From Gilichinskyi gelida (lineage in GTDB: Bacteria > Acidobacteriota > Thermoanaerobaculia > Gp7-AA8): a DNA stretch of 64,000 nucleotides. Positions 8,484-16,435 of this stretch are shown piece after piece. Within the stretch, counting starts at the first letter, position 1; each line of letters opens with the position of its first letter. The notes below the pieces were generated by a model, which was given only the letters and a program-made list of their open reading frames with translations, ran no database searches and was not told where the DNA came from. The DNA lies in the NCBI GenBank assembly GCA_038040385.1, contig JBBPII010000002.1:248001-312000 (forward strand). Direction: 5' to 3'. The position numbers and the translations under genes are program-made.

Positions 8484-9748
8484 CGCGATTGTCGAGGGTT
8501 GGGTTTTCACACGCTATCTTGAGCGCCTCGAAGTTCCACAAGCTCCTGTGCACGCGCGCCGATGACGATATCCTCCCCCCCGTGCCCCCGCCCACCCGGC
8601 TCAAGCCGCAGGTCATCCTTCTCGGGCTGGTCTCGCTGCTGAACGACTCGGCGAGCGAGATGATTTATCCGCTGCTGCCGGTGTTTCTCACCACCACCCT
8701 CGGCGCAACGCCATTGATCGTCGGGATCATCGAGGGGGCGGCGGACGGGCTGGCGTCGATCCTCAAGTACTTCGCGGGGTCGATCTCCGACCGCCTGCCG
8801 CGGCGGAAGCCGCTGGTGGTTGCCGGATACGCCCTCGCGGCAGCGTCGCGGGCGTTGATCGCCGTCGCCGGGCGGTGGCCGGCGGTGCTCTCCGCGCGCC
8901 TCATCGACCGCACCGGCAAGGGGATCCGCTCGGCGCCGCGCGACGCGATCATCGCCGACGTCACCCCCGTCGAACAGCGCGGCCGCGCCTTCGGCTTCCA
9001 CCGCGCGCTCGACCACACCGGCGCCATCGTCGGGCCGCTCATCGCCATCGCGCTCTTGCAGGGATTGCACGTGCCGCTGCGCACGCTGTTCATGATCGCC
9101 GTGATTCCGGGGGCGATTGGGGTGGTGCTGCTGGTCGCGTTGTTGAAGGAGGAACCTGGTAGGCCGGGCTTTAGCCCGGCATCCGTCGAAGCCGGGCTGA
9201 AGCCCGGCCTACCAGCGCCCTTCTGGCGGGCGATCGCGGCAATCGCGCTCTTCTCGCTCGCCAACTCCAGCGACGTCTTCCTCATCCTGCAAGCCCACGC
9301 AGCCGGGGTCTCGACGGCGATGCTGCCGCTGTTGTGGGCGGCGCATCACGTCATCAAGGCGCTCTTCTCGACCAAGGCGGGGGCGCTGTCCGACCGCACC
9401 GACCGCCGCACGCTGCTGATCGCGGGATGGCTGTCGTACGCCATCCTCTATTTCGTCTTCCCCTTCGCGCACGCGCTCGGATTCTTCGTGGTCCTCTTCA
9501 TCCTCTACGCGGTCCCGTTCACGCTCGCCGAGGGGGCGGAGCGGGCGTGGATCGCCGACCTCGTCCCGGCCGAGGCGCGCGGGCGGAGCTTCGGCATCTA
9601 CTACCTGGCAAACGGTTTGTGCGTCCTGGTGGGAACGGCGCTCTTCGGCTGGCTTTACCAGAACGTCTCGCCGCACGCGGCGTTCAACACCGGCGCCGCG
9701 CTGGCCGTCGGCGCCGCGATCCTGGTCATCGCAGGTCGGCGCTGGTGA
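8480..9748 (+). CDS. MFS transporter
   Basis: About 422 residues from ATG 8480; GTG 8582 is a credible alternative because hydrophobic sequence begins soon after it. Twelve-helix major facilitator layout: loop 2-3 motif GSISDRLPRRKP, then RLIDRTGKGIRSAPRDAII and its second-half echo GALSDRTDRRT. The GKGIRSAPRDAIIAD signature matches a common drug/sugar-efflux-like MFS group. The loop between helices 6 and 7 contains a dispersed repeat read in frame. The 3' end overlaps the convergent nicotinamidase gene by 23 bases. Substrate unknown. Confidence 0.85.
   Translation: MTRLSRVGFSHAILSASKFHKLLCTRADDDILPPVPPPTRLKPQVILLGLVSLLNDSASEMIYPLLPVFLTTTLGATPLIVGIIEGAADGLASILKYFAGSISDRLPRRKPLVVAGYALAAASRALIAVAGRWPAVLSARLIDRTGKGIRSAPRDAIIADVTPVEQRGRAFGFHRALDHTGAIVGPLIAIALLQGLHVPLRTLFMIAVIPGAIGVVLLVALLKEEPGRPGFSPASVEAGLKPGLPAPFWRAIAAIALFSLANSSDVFLILQAHAAGVSTAMLPLLWAAHHVIKALFSTKAGALSDRTDRRTLLIAGWLSYAILYFVFPFAHALGFFVVLFILYAVPFTLAEGAERAWIADLVPAEARGRSFGIYYLANGLCVLVGTALFGWLYQNVSPHAAFNTGAALAVGAAILVIAGRRW
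9157..9214. repeat. palindromic element TGGTAGGCCGGGCTTTAGCC inside an MFS gene
   Basis: Near-perfect inverted repeat: TGGTAGGCCGGGCTttAGCCCGGC, then GCCGGGCTgaAGCCCGGCCTACCA. It is translated within the MFS gene as PGRPGFSPASVEAGLKPGLP, placed in the central cytoplasmic loop, where extra residues are likely tolerated. It is a different family from the GTGTAGCGGC elements. Confidence 0.85.
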
Positions 9749-10343
9749 GGATCTCCACCCCGGCCTCGCGCATCTCCTCGATCGCCGCCTCGGTGTCGCC
9801 GGCGTTCAGCTCCACGCCGCGGCAGCCGTCGATGATCACGTGGGTCTTGAAGCCGAGGCTCACTGCGTCGAGCGCGCTGTACTTCACGCAGTAGTCGGTG
9901 GCCAGGCCGAGGAGATAGACGTCGGTGACCTTCTCCTCGCGCAGATAGTCGCCGAGGCCGGTCGACTTGCGATGCGCGTTGTCGAAGAACGTGCTGTAGC
10001 TGTCGATCGTCGGATCGGTTCCCTTGCGAAAGACCTTCGCCACCTGCGAGCGGTTCAGCACCGGATGAAAGCGGGCGCCGCGCGAGCCTTGCACGCAGTG
10101 GTCCGGCCAGAGGACCTGCGGCAATCCGCCGAGCTGGATCATGTCGCCGGGATGCTTGCCGCGATGGTTGGAGGCGAAGCTCCCATGATTCTGCGGGTGC
10201 CAATCCTGCGTGGCGACGATGAGATCGAACGTCTTCTGCACGGCGTTGGCGACGGGGATCACCGCGTCGCCGTCGCGCACGGCGAGGCTGCCGCCGGGGA
10301 TGAAGTCGTTCTGCAGGTCGACCAGCACCAGGGCTTTCGTCAC
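9726..10343 (-). CDS. pncA: nicotinamidase (PncA)
   Basis: 205 residues. Isochorismatase-like fold with catalytic Asp in ALVLVDLQNDFIPGGSLAV (about 4-22), metal-site residues in TQDWHPQNHGSFA (about 46-58), catalytic Lys in VFRKGTDP (about 104), and nucleophile Cys in GLATDYCVKYSALD (about 145-158). It deamidates nicotinamide to nicotinate and ammonia. It is the last gene of an overlapping NAD-salvage run, its ATG overlapping the stop of the PRPP synthetase-like gene. Nicotinate made here feeds the phosphoribosyltransferase two genes upstream. Confidence 0.95.
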   Translation of the reverse strand: MTKALVLVDLQNDFIPGGSLAVRDGDAVIPVANAVQKTFDLIVATQDWHPQNHGSFASNHRGKHPGDMIQLGGLPQVLWPDHCVQGSRGARFHPVLNRSQVAKVFRKGTDPTIDSYSTFFDNAHRKSTGLGDYLREEKVTDVYLLGLATDYCVKYSALDAVSLGFKTHVIIDGCRGVELNAGDTEAAIEEMREAGVEILTSADLR

Positions 10344-11260
10344 TGAGTTCTCCGGAGAAAGGGGATGAACAACGGCGCAACGGTCCGCACCAGGAGGTCA
10401 TTCGATGCCAGGCGGTGCGCGTTGACGTGGCTATCGGTCGAGGCGATGCGCGTGAAGAGCCCGCTGCCGGCGAGGCGTTGCAGCGCATCGCCGGGAAAGA
10501 CGCCGTGCGTGGCCACCGCGGCGATCCGCCCCGCGCCGGCGTCGCGGTAGGCGCGCGCCGCGTTGAGCAGCGAGGTCCCGCTGCGGATCATGTCGTCGTA
10601 GATGACCACCGTCTCGCCCTTGAAGCTCATGGTGACCGCCGAGACCGCGGTGCTGGTGGGGCTGAGGCGCTTCTTGTAGACGAAGGCGGCGGGGACGCCG
10701 AGGTCGTAGGCCAGCGACTCCACCCATTTCGCGCGCCCGGCGTCGGTCGACCCGAGGATGAACGCGTCGCCGCCGAGCTCGCGGGCGAGCTCCTCGATCA
10801 GCGGCTTGGCGTAGACGTGCACCGGATGGATGGTCCCCTCGAAGTAGTGCGGGATGCCTTCGCTGTGCAGGTCGAGCAGGAGGATGGAGTTGCCGAGTTT
10901 CGCCGGCGGAATCGACGACAGCAGCCGCGCGCGGGTCTTGGCCACGACGGCCTCGCCAGGCTGCACCGCTCTCTCCGCGGTCGAGTACCCGAACCACGGC
11001 ACGACCAGCGTGAGGGTGGCGGCGCCGTTGCCGACGATGGCCGAGGCGAGGTCGTAGAGCTCGAGGGTGGCCGAGTCGGACACCGTGCCGCCGACCAGCA
11101 CCACATCGCGGTCATTGACCTCGGTGGCCAGGCGCAGGTGGCGCTCGCCGTCGGGGAACGTGCTGCGCTCGATGACGCCGGTCGCGCACTCGCAGCGCGA
11201 GGCCATCTCGGCGGCGAAGTACTCGTACGACTCGATGGAGAGGATGACCGGCGCGCTCAT
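10340..11260 (-). CDS. divergent ribose-phosphate pyrophosphokinase-like protein
   Basis: 306 residues. Overall Prs architecture: FPDGERHLRL (about 36), DLHSEGIPHYF (about 134), LGSTDAGRAKWVESLA, and a phosphoribosyl-pyrophosphate loop VVIYDDMIRSGTSLLNAA (about 215-232). The ATP-site motif of canonical Prs (Y-x-R-x-D-R-K) is replaced by FGYSTAERAVQPGE, so it is not a typical housekeeping enzyme. It sits between nicotinate phosphoribosyltransferase and nicotinamidase with 4-base overlaps at both ends, which suggests it supplies PRPP to NAD salvage. Another diphosphorylated substrate, such as ADP-ribose, is possible but unproven. Confidence 0.8.
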   Translation of the reverse strand: MSAPVILSIESYEYFAAEMASRCECATGVIERSTFPDGERHLRLATEVNDRDVVLVGGTVSDSATLELYDLASAIVGNGAATLTLVVPWFGYSTAERAVQPGEAVVAKTRARLLSSIPPAKLGNSILLLDLHSEGIPHYFEGTIHPVHVYAKPLIEELARELGGDAFILGSTDAGRAKWVESLAYDLGVPAAFVYKKRLSPTSTAVSAVTMSFKGETVVIYDDMIRSGTSLLNAARAYRDAGAGRIAAVATHGVFPGDALQRLAGSGLFTRIASTDSHVNAHRLASNDLLVRTVAPLFIPFLRRTQ

Positions 11261-12672
11261 GCCGCCAACCCTCGCGCCTCGGCGATGAGGCGCGCCTTGA
11301 GATCGAAGAGTCCCTGCTCGAGATCGACCGGGTAGCGATCGGGATTCTCGAAGCGCTTGATGCCGGCGTCGAAGCGCGCGAGCTGCTCTTCGCGGCGGCG
11401 GCGGACGGCGTCCAGGGGCGGCGGGTCGTAGACGCGCTTGCCGGCGCGGTAGATGGGGACGAGGAGGTCTTCGCCCTGTGTAGCGGCGCCCGCTTCGGGC
11501 GCCGGGCGGCCGGGAGCGGCCGCCCCTACACCTGTTAGCTCGTCCCAGATCACGTCGCCGCTCTCGAACCGCCGCACCTGCAGCACGCCGGGTGTGGAGA
11601 TCTTCACATCCTCCTCGGAGAGCTTTATCTTGTGCTGCCACGCGCCGCCCTGCGGACGAATGGCGGTCAGCTTGTAGACGCCGCCGAGCGCCGGCTGGTC
11701 GTACGCCGTGATCATGCGGGTGCCGACGCCCCAGACGTCGATGCGCGCCCCCTGATCCTTGAGGCTGGTGATGAGATGCTCGTCCAGCTCGTTGCTGGCG
11801 GTGATGAGCACCTTCGGGAAGCCGGCGACGTCGAACATCCGCCGTGCCTCGATCGACAGAACCGCGAGGTCGCCGGAGTCGAGGCGGATGCCCTGCAGCT
11901 CCCTCCCCTGCCCGCGCAGGTTCTTCGCTACGTCGATGGCGTGCCGCACGCCGTCAAGGGTGTTGTACGTGTCGACCAGCAGCACTGCGTTGTTCGGCAT
12001 GACCTCGGCCCACGTCTCGAAGGCCTCGAGCTCGGTGGGGAACGCCATCACCCAACTGTGCGCGTGCGTCCCTCGCGCGGGAATCCCGTGCAGCGCGCCG
12101 GCCATGACGTTGGACGTCGCGTGGCAGCCGCCGACGTACGCGGCGCGGCTCGCAGAGTTCGCGCCGTCCATCCCCTGCGCGCGGCGAAGGCCGAAGTCGA
12201 GGACGACGTCGCCCTTCGCTGCGTACACCACCCGCGCCGCCTTGGTGGCGATCAGCGACTGGAAGTTGATGACGTTGAGCAGGGCGCTCTCCACGATCTG
12301 CGCCTGCATGATCGGCCCTCTTACGCGCACCAGCGGCTCCTGCGGGAACACCACGGTCCCCTCGGGGATCGCGTCGACGTCGCAGCCGAACTCGAACCGC
12401 CGCAGGACCTCGATGAAGTCGTCGCCGAAGAGCGGCTGGCCGTCGCTTCCGGTGAGCGAGCGGACGTAGGCGAGATCGGATTCGTCGAATCGGAGCCGGT
12501 CGAGGTAGCGAATCGCCGTCTCCAGCCCGGCGGCGATGGTGTATCCGCCGCCGAACGGATTCTCGCGAAAGATGAGGTGGAACGCGGCCTCGTCGCCGGC
12601 CTTGCCGGAGCGCCAATAGCCGTACGCCATCGTCAGTTGGTAGAGATCGGTGAGGAGGGCGACCGAGGCCAT
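11257..12672 (-). CDS. pncB: nicotinate phosphoribosyltransferase
   Basis: 471 residues. N-terminal LLTDLYQLTMAYGYW (about 5-19). GTHAHSWVMAFPTELEAF (about 205-222) contains the His phosphorylated during catalysis, followed by LLVDTYNTLDGVRHA and RLDSGDLAVLS. It converts nicotinate and PRPP to nicotinate mononucleotide, with ATP hydrolysis. A GTGTAGCGGC repeat is translated in frame near residues 381-398 (AAAPGRPAPEAGA), in the C-terminal region. The start overlaps the stop of the S9 peptidase gene, and the stop overlaps the next start. Confidence 0.93.
   Translation of the reverse strand: MASVALLTDLYQLTMAYGYWRSGKAGDEAAFHLIFRENPFGGGYTIAAGLETAIRYLDRLRFDESDLAYVRSLTGSDGQPLFGDDFIEVLRRFEFGCDVDAIPEGTVVFPQEPLVRVRGPIMQAQIVESALLNVINFQSLIATKAARVVYAAKGDVVLDFGLRRAQGMDGANSASRAAYVGGCHATSNVMAGALHGIPARGTHAHSWVMAFPTELEAFETWAEVMPNNAVLLVDTYNTLDGVRHAIDVAKNLRGQGRELQGIRLDSGDLAVLSIEARRMFDVAGFPKVLITASNELDEHLITSLKDQGARIDVWGVGTRMITAYDQPALGGVYKLTAIRPQGGAWQHKIKLSEEDVKISTPGVLQVRRFESGDVIWDELTGVGAAAPGRPAPEAGAATQGEDLLVPIYRAGKRVYDPPPLDAVRRRREEQLARFDAGIKRFENPDRYPVDLEQGLFDLKARLIAEARGLAA
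11478..11531. repeat. GTGTAGCGGC palindromic element inside pncB
   Basis: GTGTAGCGGCGCCCGCTTCG opens a pair of palindromes (GGCGCCCGcttCGGGCGCC and GGGCGGCCGggaGCGGCCGCCC) and the element ends CCCCTACAC. It is 54 bases, a multiple of three, and adds about 18 Ala/Pro/Gly-rich residues to the phosphoribosyltransferase without a stop. Confidence 0.85.
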
Positions 12673-14569
12673 CACTCGACGAGATATTTCTGCAGGAACA
12701 GCATCGTGGCCAGGAACTGGAAGTCCTGATTGCGCCGCTTGGCGAAGCCGTGTCCCTCGTCCTTCGCCATCAGCCACCACACCGGCGCGCCGTTGGCGCG
12801 GACGGTCTTGACCATCTGCTCCCCTTCGGTCCACGGCACGCGCGGATCGTTGAAACCGGCCACCACGAAGAGCGGCTTGGTGATCTTCGATGCGCTGGCG
12901 ATGGGCGAGATCCTCTCGAAGAACTCCTTCATCTGCGGCTCGCGCTCGTCGCCGTACTCGACGCGGCGGAGGTCCTTGCGGTAGTCGGAGGTGTTCTGGA
13001 AGAAGGTCATGAAGTTGGAGATGCCGACCACGTCGATCGCGGCGCGCATGGCGTCGTTGTAGTGCGTCATGGTGGCCAGGGTCATGTAGCCGCCGTAGCT
13101 GCCGCCGACGACGCCGATCCGCGCGCCGTCGAGCATCGGATCGCTCTTGATCCAGTCGATCAGCGCGCCGATGTCCTTCACCGAGTCCTCGCGCTTCAAG
13201 CCGTTGTCCATGGCCAGATACGACTTGCCGTAGCCCGTCGATCCCCGGACGTTGGGATAGACCAGGGCGATGCCCATCTCGTTGATGATGTAGTTGTTGC
13301 GGCCGAGGAAAACGGGCTGGCTTTGGCCTTCCGGGCCGCCGTGGATGTTGATGAGAACAGGGCGCTTGCCGGGGAAGCGCTCGGCGCTCGGGCGGTAGAG
13401 GAAGGCGGAGATCTGCGTGCCGTCGAAGCTCTTGAGGGTGATGAGCTGCGGCTCGGAGTTGCGCGCGGGATTGAGGCCGCCGGTCTCGCTCTCGGTCCAG
13501 CGTTCGAGCTTCTGCGTGTCGAGGTTGACGGAGTAGACGTCGGACGGCGAGCGCGCGGACGACAGGCTGAAGCCGAACAGCTTCCCATCGGGTGCCAGCG
13601 CATCACGCCGATCACGCCGACGGGGATCTTCGGCAGCGGGACAGCCGAACCGTCGGCGGTCTTGATGATGTGGAGGACGCTGATGCCGTTCTCGTTCGTG
13701 GCGTAGGCCATGCGGCCGCCGTCGTGCGAGAGATCGAAGTCCTCGACGTCCCACGGCTCTTTGTTGAGCGTCTGCCACGCGCCGGTCTCCAGGTTCATCC
13801 GCACCAGGTGATGGAACTCCGAGCCCTCGTCGGTGGTGAAGTAGATCGACTTGCCGTCGGGAGCGAAGTTCGCGTTGGAGTACGACGCCTTCTTCGGCGT
13901 CAGCAGCTTCTTCTCGCCGGTCTTGATGTCGACCAGGTAGAGCTGCGACTCGTTCGCCGAGATGAAGTTGCCGACGATGAGCTTCGCGTTGTCTGGCGAG
14001 AAATCGCTCGCTCCCCAGCCGCCGCCCTCCACCTGCATCACCATCCGGACCTCGGACGGTTTGGCGAGGTCCATCAGGTAGACGTCGGTGTCGCGGCCAC
14101 TGCGCTTGTTGGAGGAGAACGCCATCCACCGCCCGTCGCTGGAGAACGTCCGGCCGGTGTTGCGCGACTTGCCGTCGGTGAGCATGGCGGTCTCGCCCGT
14201 GCGGAGGTCGTAGCGGTAGAACTGGAAGTTCTCGCCGCCGCCGACGTCCTTGGAGAAAAGGATGGTGTCGGGATCGCCCGGGCGGAAACGCCCGCCGGTG
14301 GCCGGCTCGTCGTAGAAGGTGATCTGCCGCCGATCGCCGCCCGGCATCTTCACCAGGTGAAGCTGCGCGGTGTCGGCGAAACGGGTGGAGATGAGCATCT
14401 CCGCGCGCGCCGGATTCCAGTCCTGAAAGCCCGCCGCGCGCGACTCGAGGTACGGCCGCGTCTTTTCGGCGAGTTCTTTGGGGAACGCCGGCACGCTGTC
14501 GACCACGAGGTTCGCCGGGACTTGGGCGAGGGCGGCGGAGCCGAGGAGGAAGAGAAGACCGCCCGTCAT
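12672..14569 (-). pseudogene. S9-family (prolyl oligopeptidase-like) secreted peptidase with one frameshift
   Basis: A signal peptide (MTGGLLFLLGSAALAQ) is followed by WD40/TolB-like beta-propeller blades (LYLVDIKTGEKKLLTPKKAS; FAPDGKSIYFTTDEGS), then an alpha/beta-hydrolase. The latter has nucleophile Ser in VGGSYGGYMTLAT, Asp in FNDPRVP and His in DEGHGF. The frame changes near 13595: the upstream frame ends sense at VIGVMRWHP, and similarity resumes one frame over at DALAPDGKLFGFS, as if one base were lost. Unrepaired, the product lacks the catalytic domain. It could be a sequencing error. The stop overlaps the pncB start. Confidence 0.8.
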
Positions 14570-14640
14570 CCTGAGCCGCGAAGACGGCGAAGGATCTCGG
14601 TCGGCGAGACGGAGATCCTTCGCTGCGCTCAGGATGACGG
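14563..14640. repeat. CCGTCATCCTGAGC palindromic element
   Basis: Arms CCGTCATCCTGAG and CTCAGGATGACGG enclose AGACGGCGAAGGATCTC and GAGATCCTTCGCTGCG. A related copy lies at 29127-29222. This copy sits between yebC and the S9 peptidase gene, and the likely peptidase ATG (14569) is part of its left arm. Confidence 0.85.
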
Positions 14641-14643
14641 ACA

Positions 14644-15390
14644 CTACTCGCTCTCCATCATCTCTTCGGGGATGTCGAAGTTGGTCCAGACGTTCTGCAC
14701 GTCGTCGTGGTCGTCGAGCATCTCCATGAGGCGCATCATCGACTTCGATTTCCCGTCGTCGATCTTGATGTAGTTCTGCGGCATCTGGCCGAGCTTGGCC
14801 TCGACGGTGGGGATGTTGTTCTTCTCCAGCGCCTGGCGCACTTGCTCGAAATTCTCGGGCGAGGTGAAGATCTCGAAGGCGTCCGCGTCCTCGGTCTGCA
14901 GGTCGTCGGCGCCGGCCTCGAGGACGACTTCCATCAGCTTGTCCTCGCCGACGGCGCTCTTCTCGACGGCGAAGTAGCCCTTGCGCTCGAACTGGAAGCG
15001 CACCGAGCCGGGCGTGCCGAGGTTGCCGCCGTTCTTCTCGAAGATGTGGCGGATCTCCGGGGTGGTGCGGTTAGTGTTGTCGGTCATGGTCTCGACGATC
15101 AACGCCACGCCGCCGGGACCGTAGCCTTCGTACGTGAGCTCCTCGTACGTGACACCTTCGATCTCGCCGGTGCCGCGCTTGATGGCGCGCTCGATGTTGT
15201 CCTTCGGCATGTTGTTCGCCTTCGCCTCGGCGATGGCGGCGCGGAGGCGCGGGTTGCCGATGGGATCACCGCCGCCCATGCGCGCGGCGACGGTCATCTC
15301 CTTGAGGATGCGGGTGAAGATTTTTCCGCGCTTGGCGTCGGCCGCACCCTTCTTGTGCTTGATGGTGCTCCATTTGCTGTGGCCTGACAT
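14644..15390 (-). CDS. yebC: YebC/PmpR-family protein
   Basis: 248 residues, the usual family length. The N-terminus MSGHSKWSTIKHKKGAADAK is diagnostic, and GGDPIGNPRLRAAIAEAKANNMP follows. Members bind DNA as regulators, and some act in translation of polyproline stretches. AAGGAG lies 8 bases before the ATG. The S9 peptidase and NAD-salvage genes follow on the same strand after a repeat. Confidence 0.95.
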   Translation of the reverse strand: MSGHSKWSTIKHKKGAADAKRGKIFTRILKEMTVAARMGGGDPIGNPRLRAAIAEAKANNMPKDNIERAIKRGTGEIEGVTYEELTYEGYGPGGVALIVETMTDNTNRTTPEIRHIFEKNGGNLGTPGSVRFQFERKGYFAVEKSAVGEDKLMEVVLEAGADDLQTEDADAFEIFTSPENFEQVRQALEKNNIPTVEAKLGQMPQNYIKIDDGKSKSMMRLMEMLDDHDDVQNVWTNFDIPEEMMESE

Positions 15391-15440
15391 TGGGATTGCT
15401 CCTTAGGTTGAATGGAAGGACCGGGGATTATAGCAGCGGG

Positions 15441-16103
15441 CTATCGCAGCGACCAGAACTCCGAGGTGAACTCGAGCTCGGCGAAGAGCGCTTCGGTCTC
15501 CTCGAGGGTGCGGCGCCGCCAGGACGGCTCGCGGCGGTCGGGTCCATACCACGCCGCGGCCAGGTTCCACCCCTTCTCCAGTGAGAGCACCGCGCCGCGG
15601 TCGAAGCGCCAGGAGGCGCACCAGCGATCGACGTGTTCTTCCGACCGGAAGAAGAGCATGGTCTTTCAGTTGAAGACGATGTCCTTCCACCAGTCGTGCG
15701 CCCGGATGGCGAAGTGCATGATGCCCTCGCCGCGCACCGCGCCGCCGCTGACCTCGATGCGGGCGGCCGTCCCGCAGTCGCCGCAACTCGTGTCGATGAT
15801 CGCGTCGCGCCGCAGCATGGCCGGGATTCCGAGGGCGTCCCATATGCAGTTGCCGTAGTAGGAGCGATCGCCGGCGACGACGGTGAACGGCGTCGGCACC
15901 GCCGAAAACGGATTGGCCATGAGGATCTCGCCGTCGCCCTGCAGCACAAGCACGCGTCCCGTCGCCAGCCGCTGGAACGACTCGCGGACCTCCTCGGCCG
16001 ATACGCCGAGGGCGGCCGCGACCTCCGCGATGCGCGGGATCGCGCCGTCACGCATCGTCGCGTCGTAGACGTGAGCGCGGATGAGAAGGTCGAGACCGTC
16101 CAT
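15441..16103 (-). CDS. MerB-like (alkylmercury lyase family) protein with in-frame UGA, probable selenoprotein
   Basis: 221 codons including an in-frame TGA at 15668-15666 (codon 146). N-terminal winged-helix-like part (about 20-55), IANPFSAVP-type motif (MANPFSAVPTPF, 62-73), then NCIWDAL with Cys86 and Asp89, matching the catalytic Cys96 and Asp99 of MerB. The third MerB catalytic residue, Cys159, is followed by a C-x3-4-FF-x-SEE pattern; here the UGA stands at that place (UGA, then KTMLFFRSEEHVDRW). Spacing Asp-to-third residue is 57 here and 60 in MerB. Similarity continues to the C-terminus. I infer selenocysteine. The alternatives are a Cys-to-stop mutation or two separate proteins. Confidence 0.72.
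15636..15668 (-). promoter_or_regulatory. candidate bacterial SECIS hairpin of the MerB-like gene
   Basis: On the minus strand the TGA (15668-15666) is followed after 12 bases by a perfect 7-bp stem TTCTTCC/GGAAGAA with loop GGTC (15646-15643). The loop starts 19 bases after the UGA and has G in its first two positions. Both fit the published geometry of bacterial SECIS elements, which lie inside the coding region just after the UGA. Confidence 0.5.
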
Positions 16104-16114
16104 CGCGCGATCAT

Positions 16115-16435
16115 AAGCCTGCGGAGTGCGAGCGCCGCCTCCGCGATGGGGAAGAGGGCGTGCGCGGCCAGCGCGTGCTCGCAGCGCCGGCGTCCGCCGC
16201 GCGCGAGGCGCAACTGGAGGCGATAGCCGCCGGGATCGATGCGCGCGGCGCGCTCCAGCGAGACGGCAGATGAGGATAACCAGTGTAGCGGCGCGCTTCA
16301 GCCCGCCGGCGGCGGTTTCGTTAGACAGGGCACCAACACCAGGAAGCGATCGAGGTCGAACACCGTCCGCGGCGATGCCGCGAGCACGACGGCCATCGCA
16401 CCGAGCTGAATGGCAAATAGTACGATTCGTATCAT
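16115..16435 (-). pseudogene. remnant of an O-antigen ligase/TPR-type gene, internally deleted
   Basis: ATG 16435 overlaps the stop of the glycosyltransferase gene (ATGA) and starts MIRIVLFAIQLGAMAV, then FDLDRFLV, resembling the first helix of O-antigen ligase-like proteins. After 45 codons it meets TGA inside a half GTGTAGCGGC repeat (16283-16312). In the same frame beyond it, ERAARIDPGGYRLQLRLA and HALAAHALFPIAEAALALRR resemble the last TPR helices of such proteins. I infer that most of the gene was deleted, with the repeat at the scar. Confidence 0.5.

Noticed and set aside
14569..14644. GTG 14644 as the S9 peptidase start
   Set aside because: It would add 25 residues encoded wholly by the dispersed repeat before the signal peptide, which would impair export.
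15441..15659. A separate 72-residue protein starting at Met 15659
   Set aside because: Its sequence is the C-terminal part of MerB-like proteins, in frame with the upstream gene and parted from it only by the UGA and two codons.
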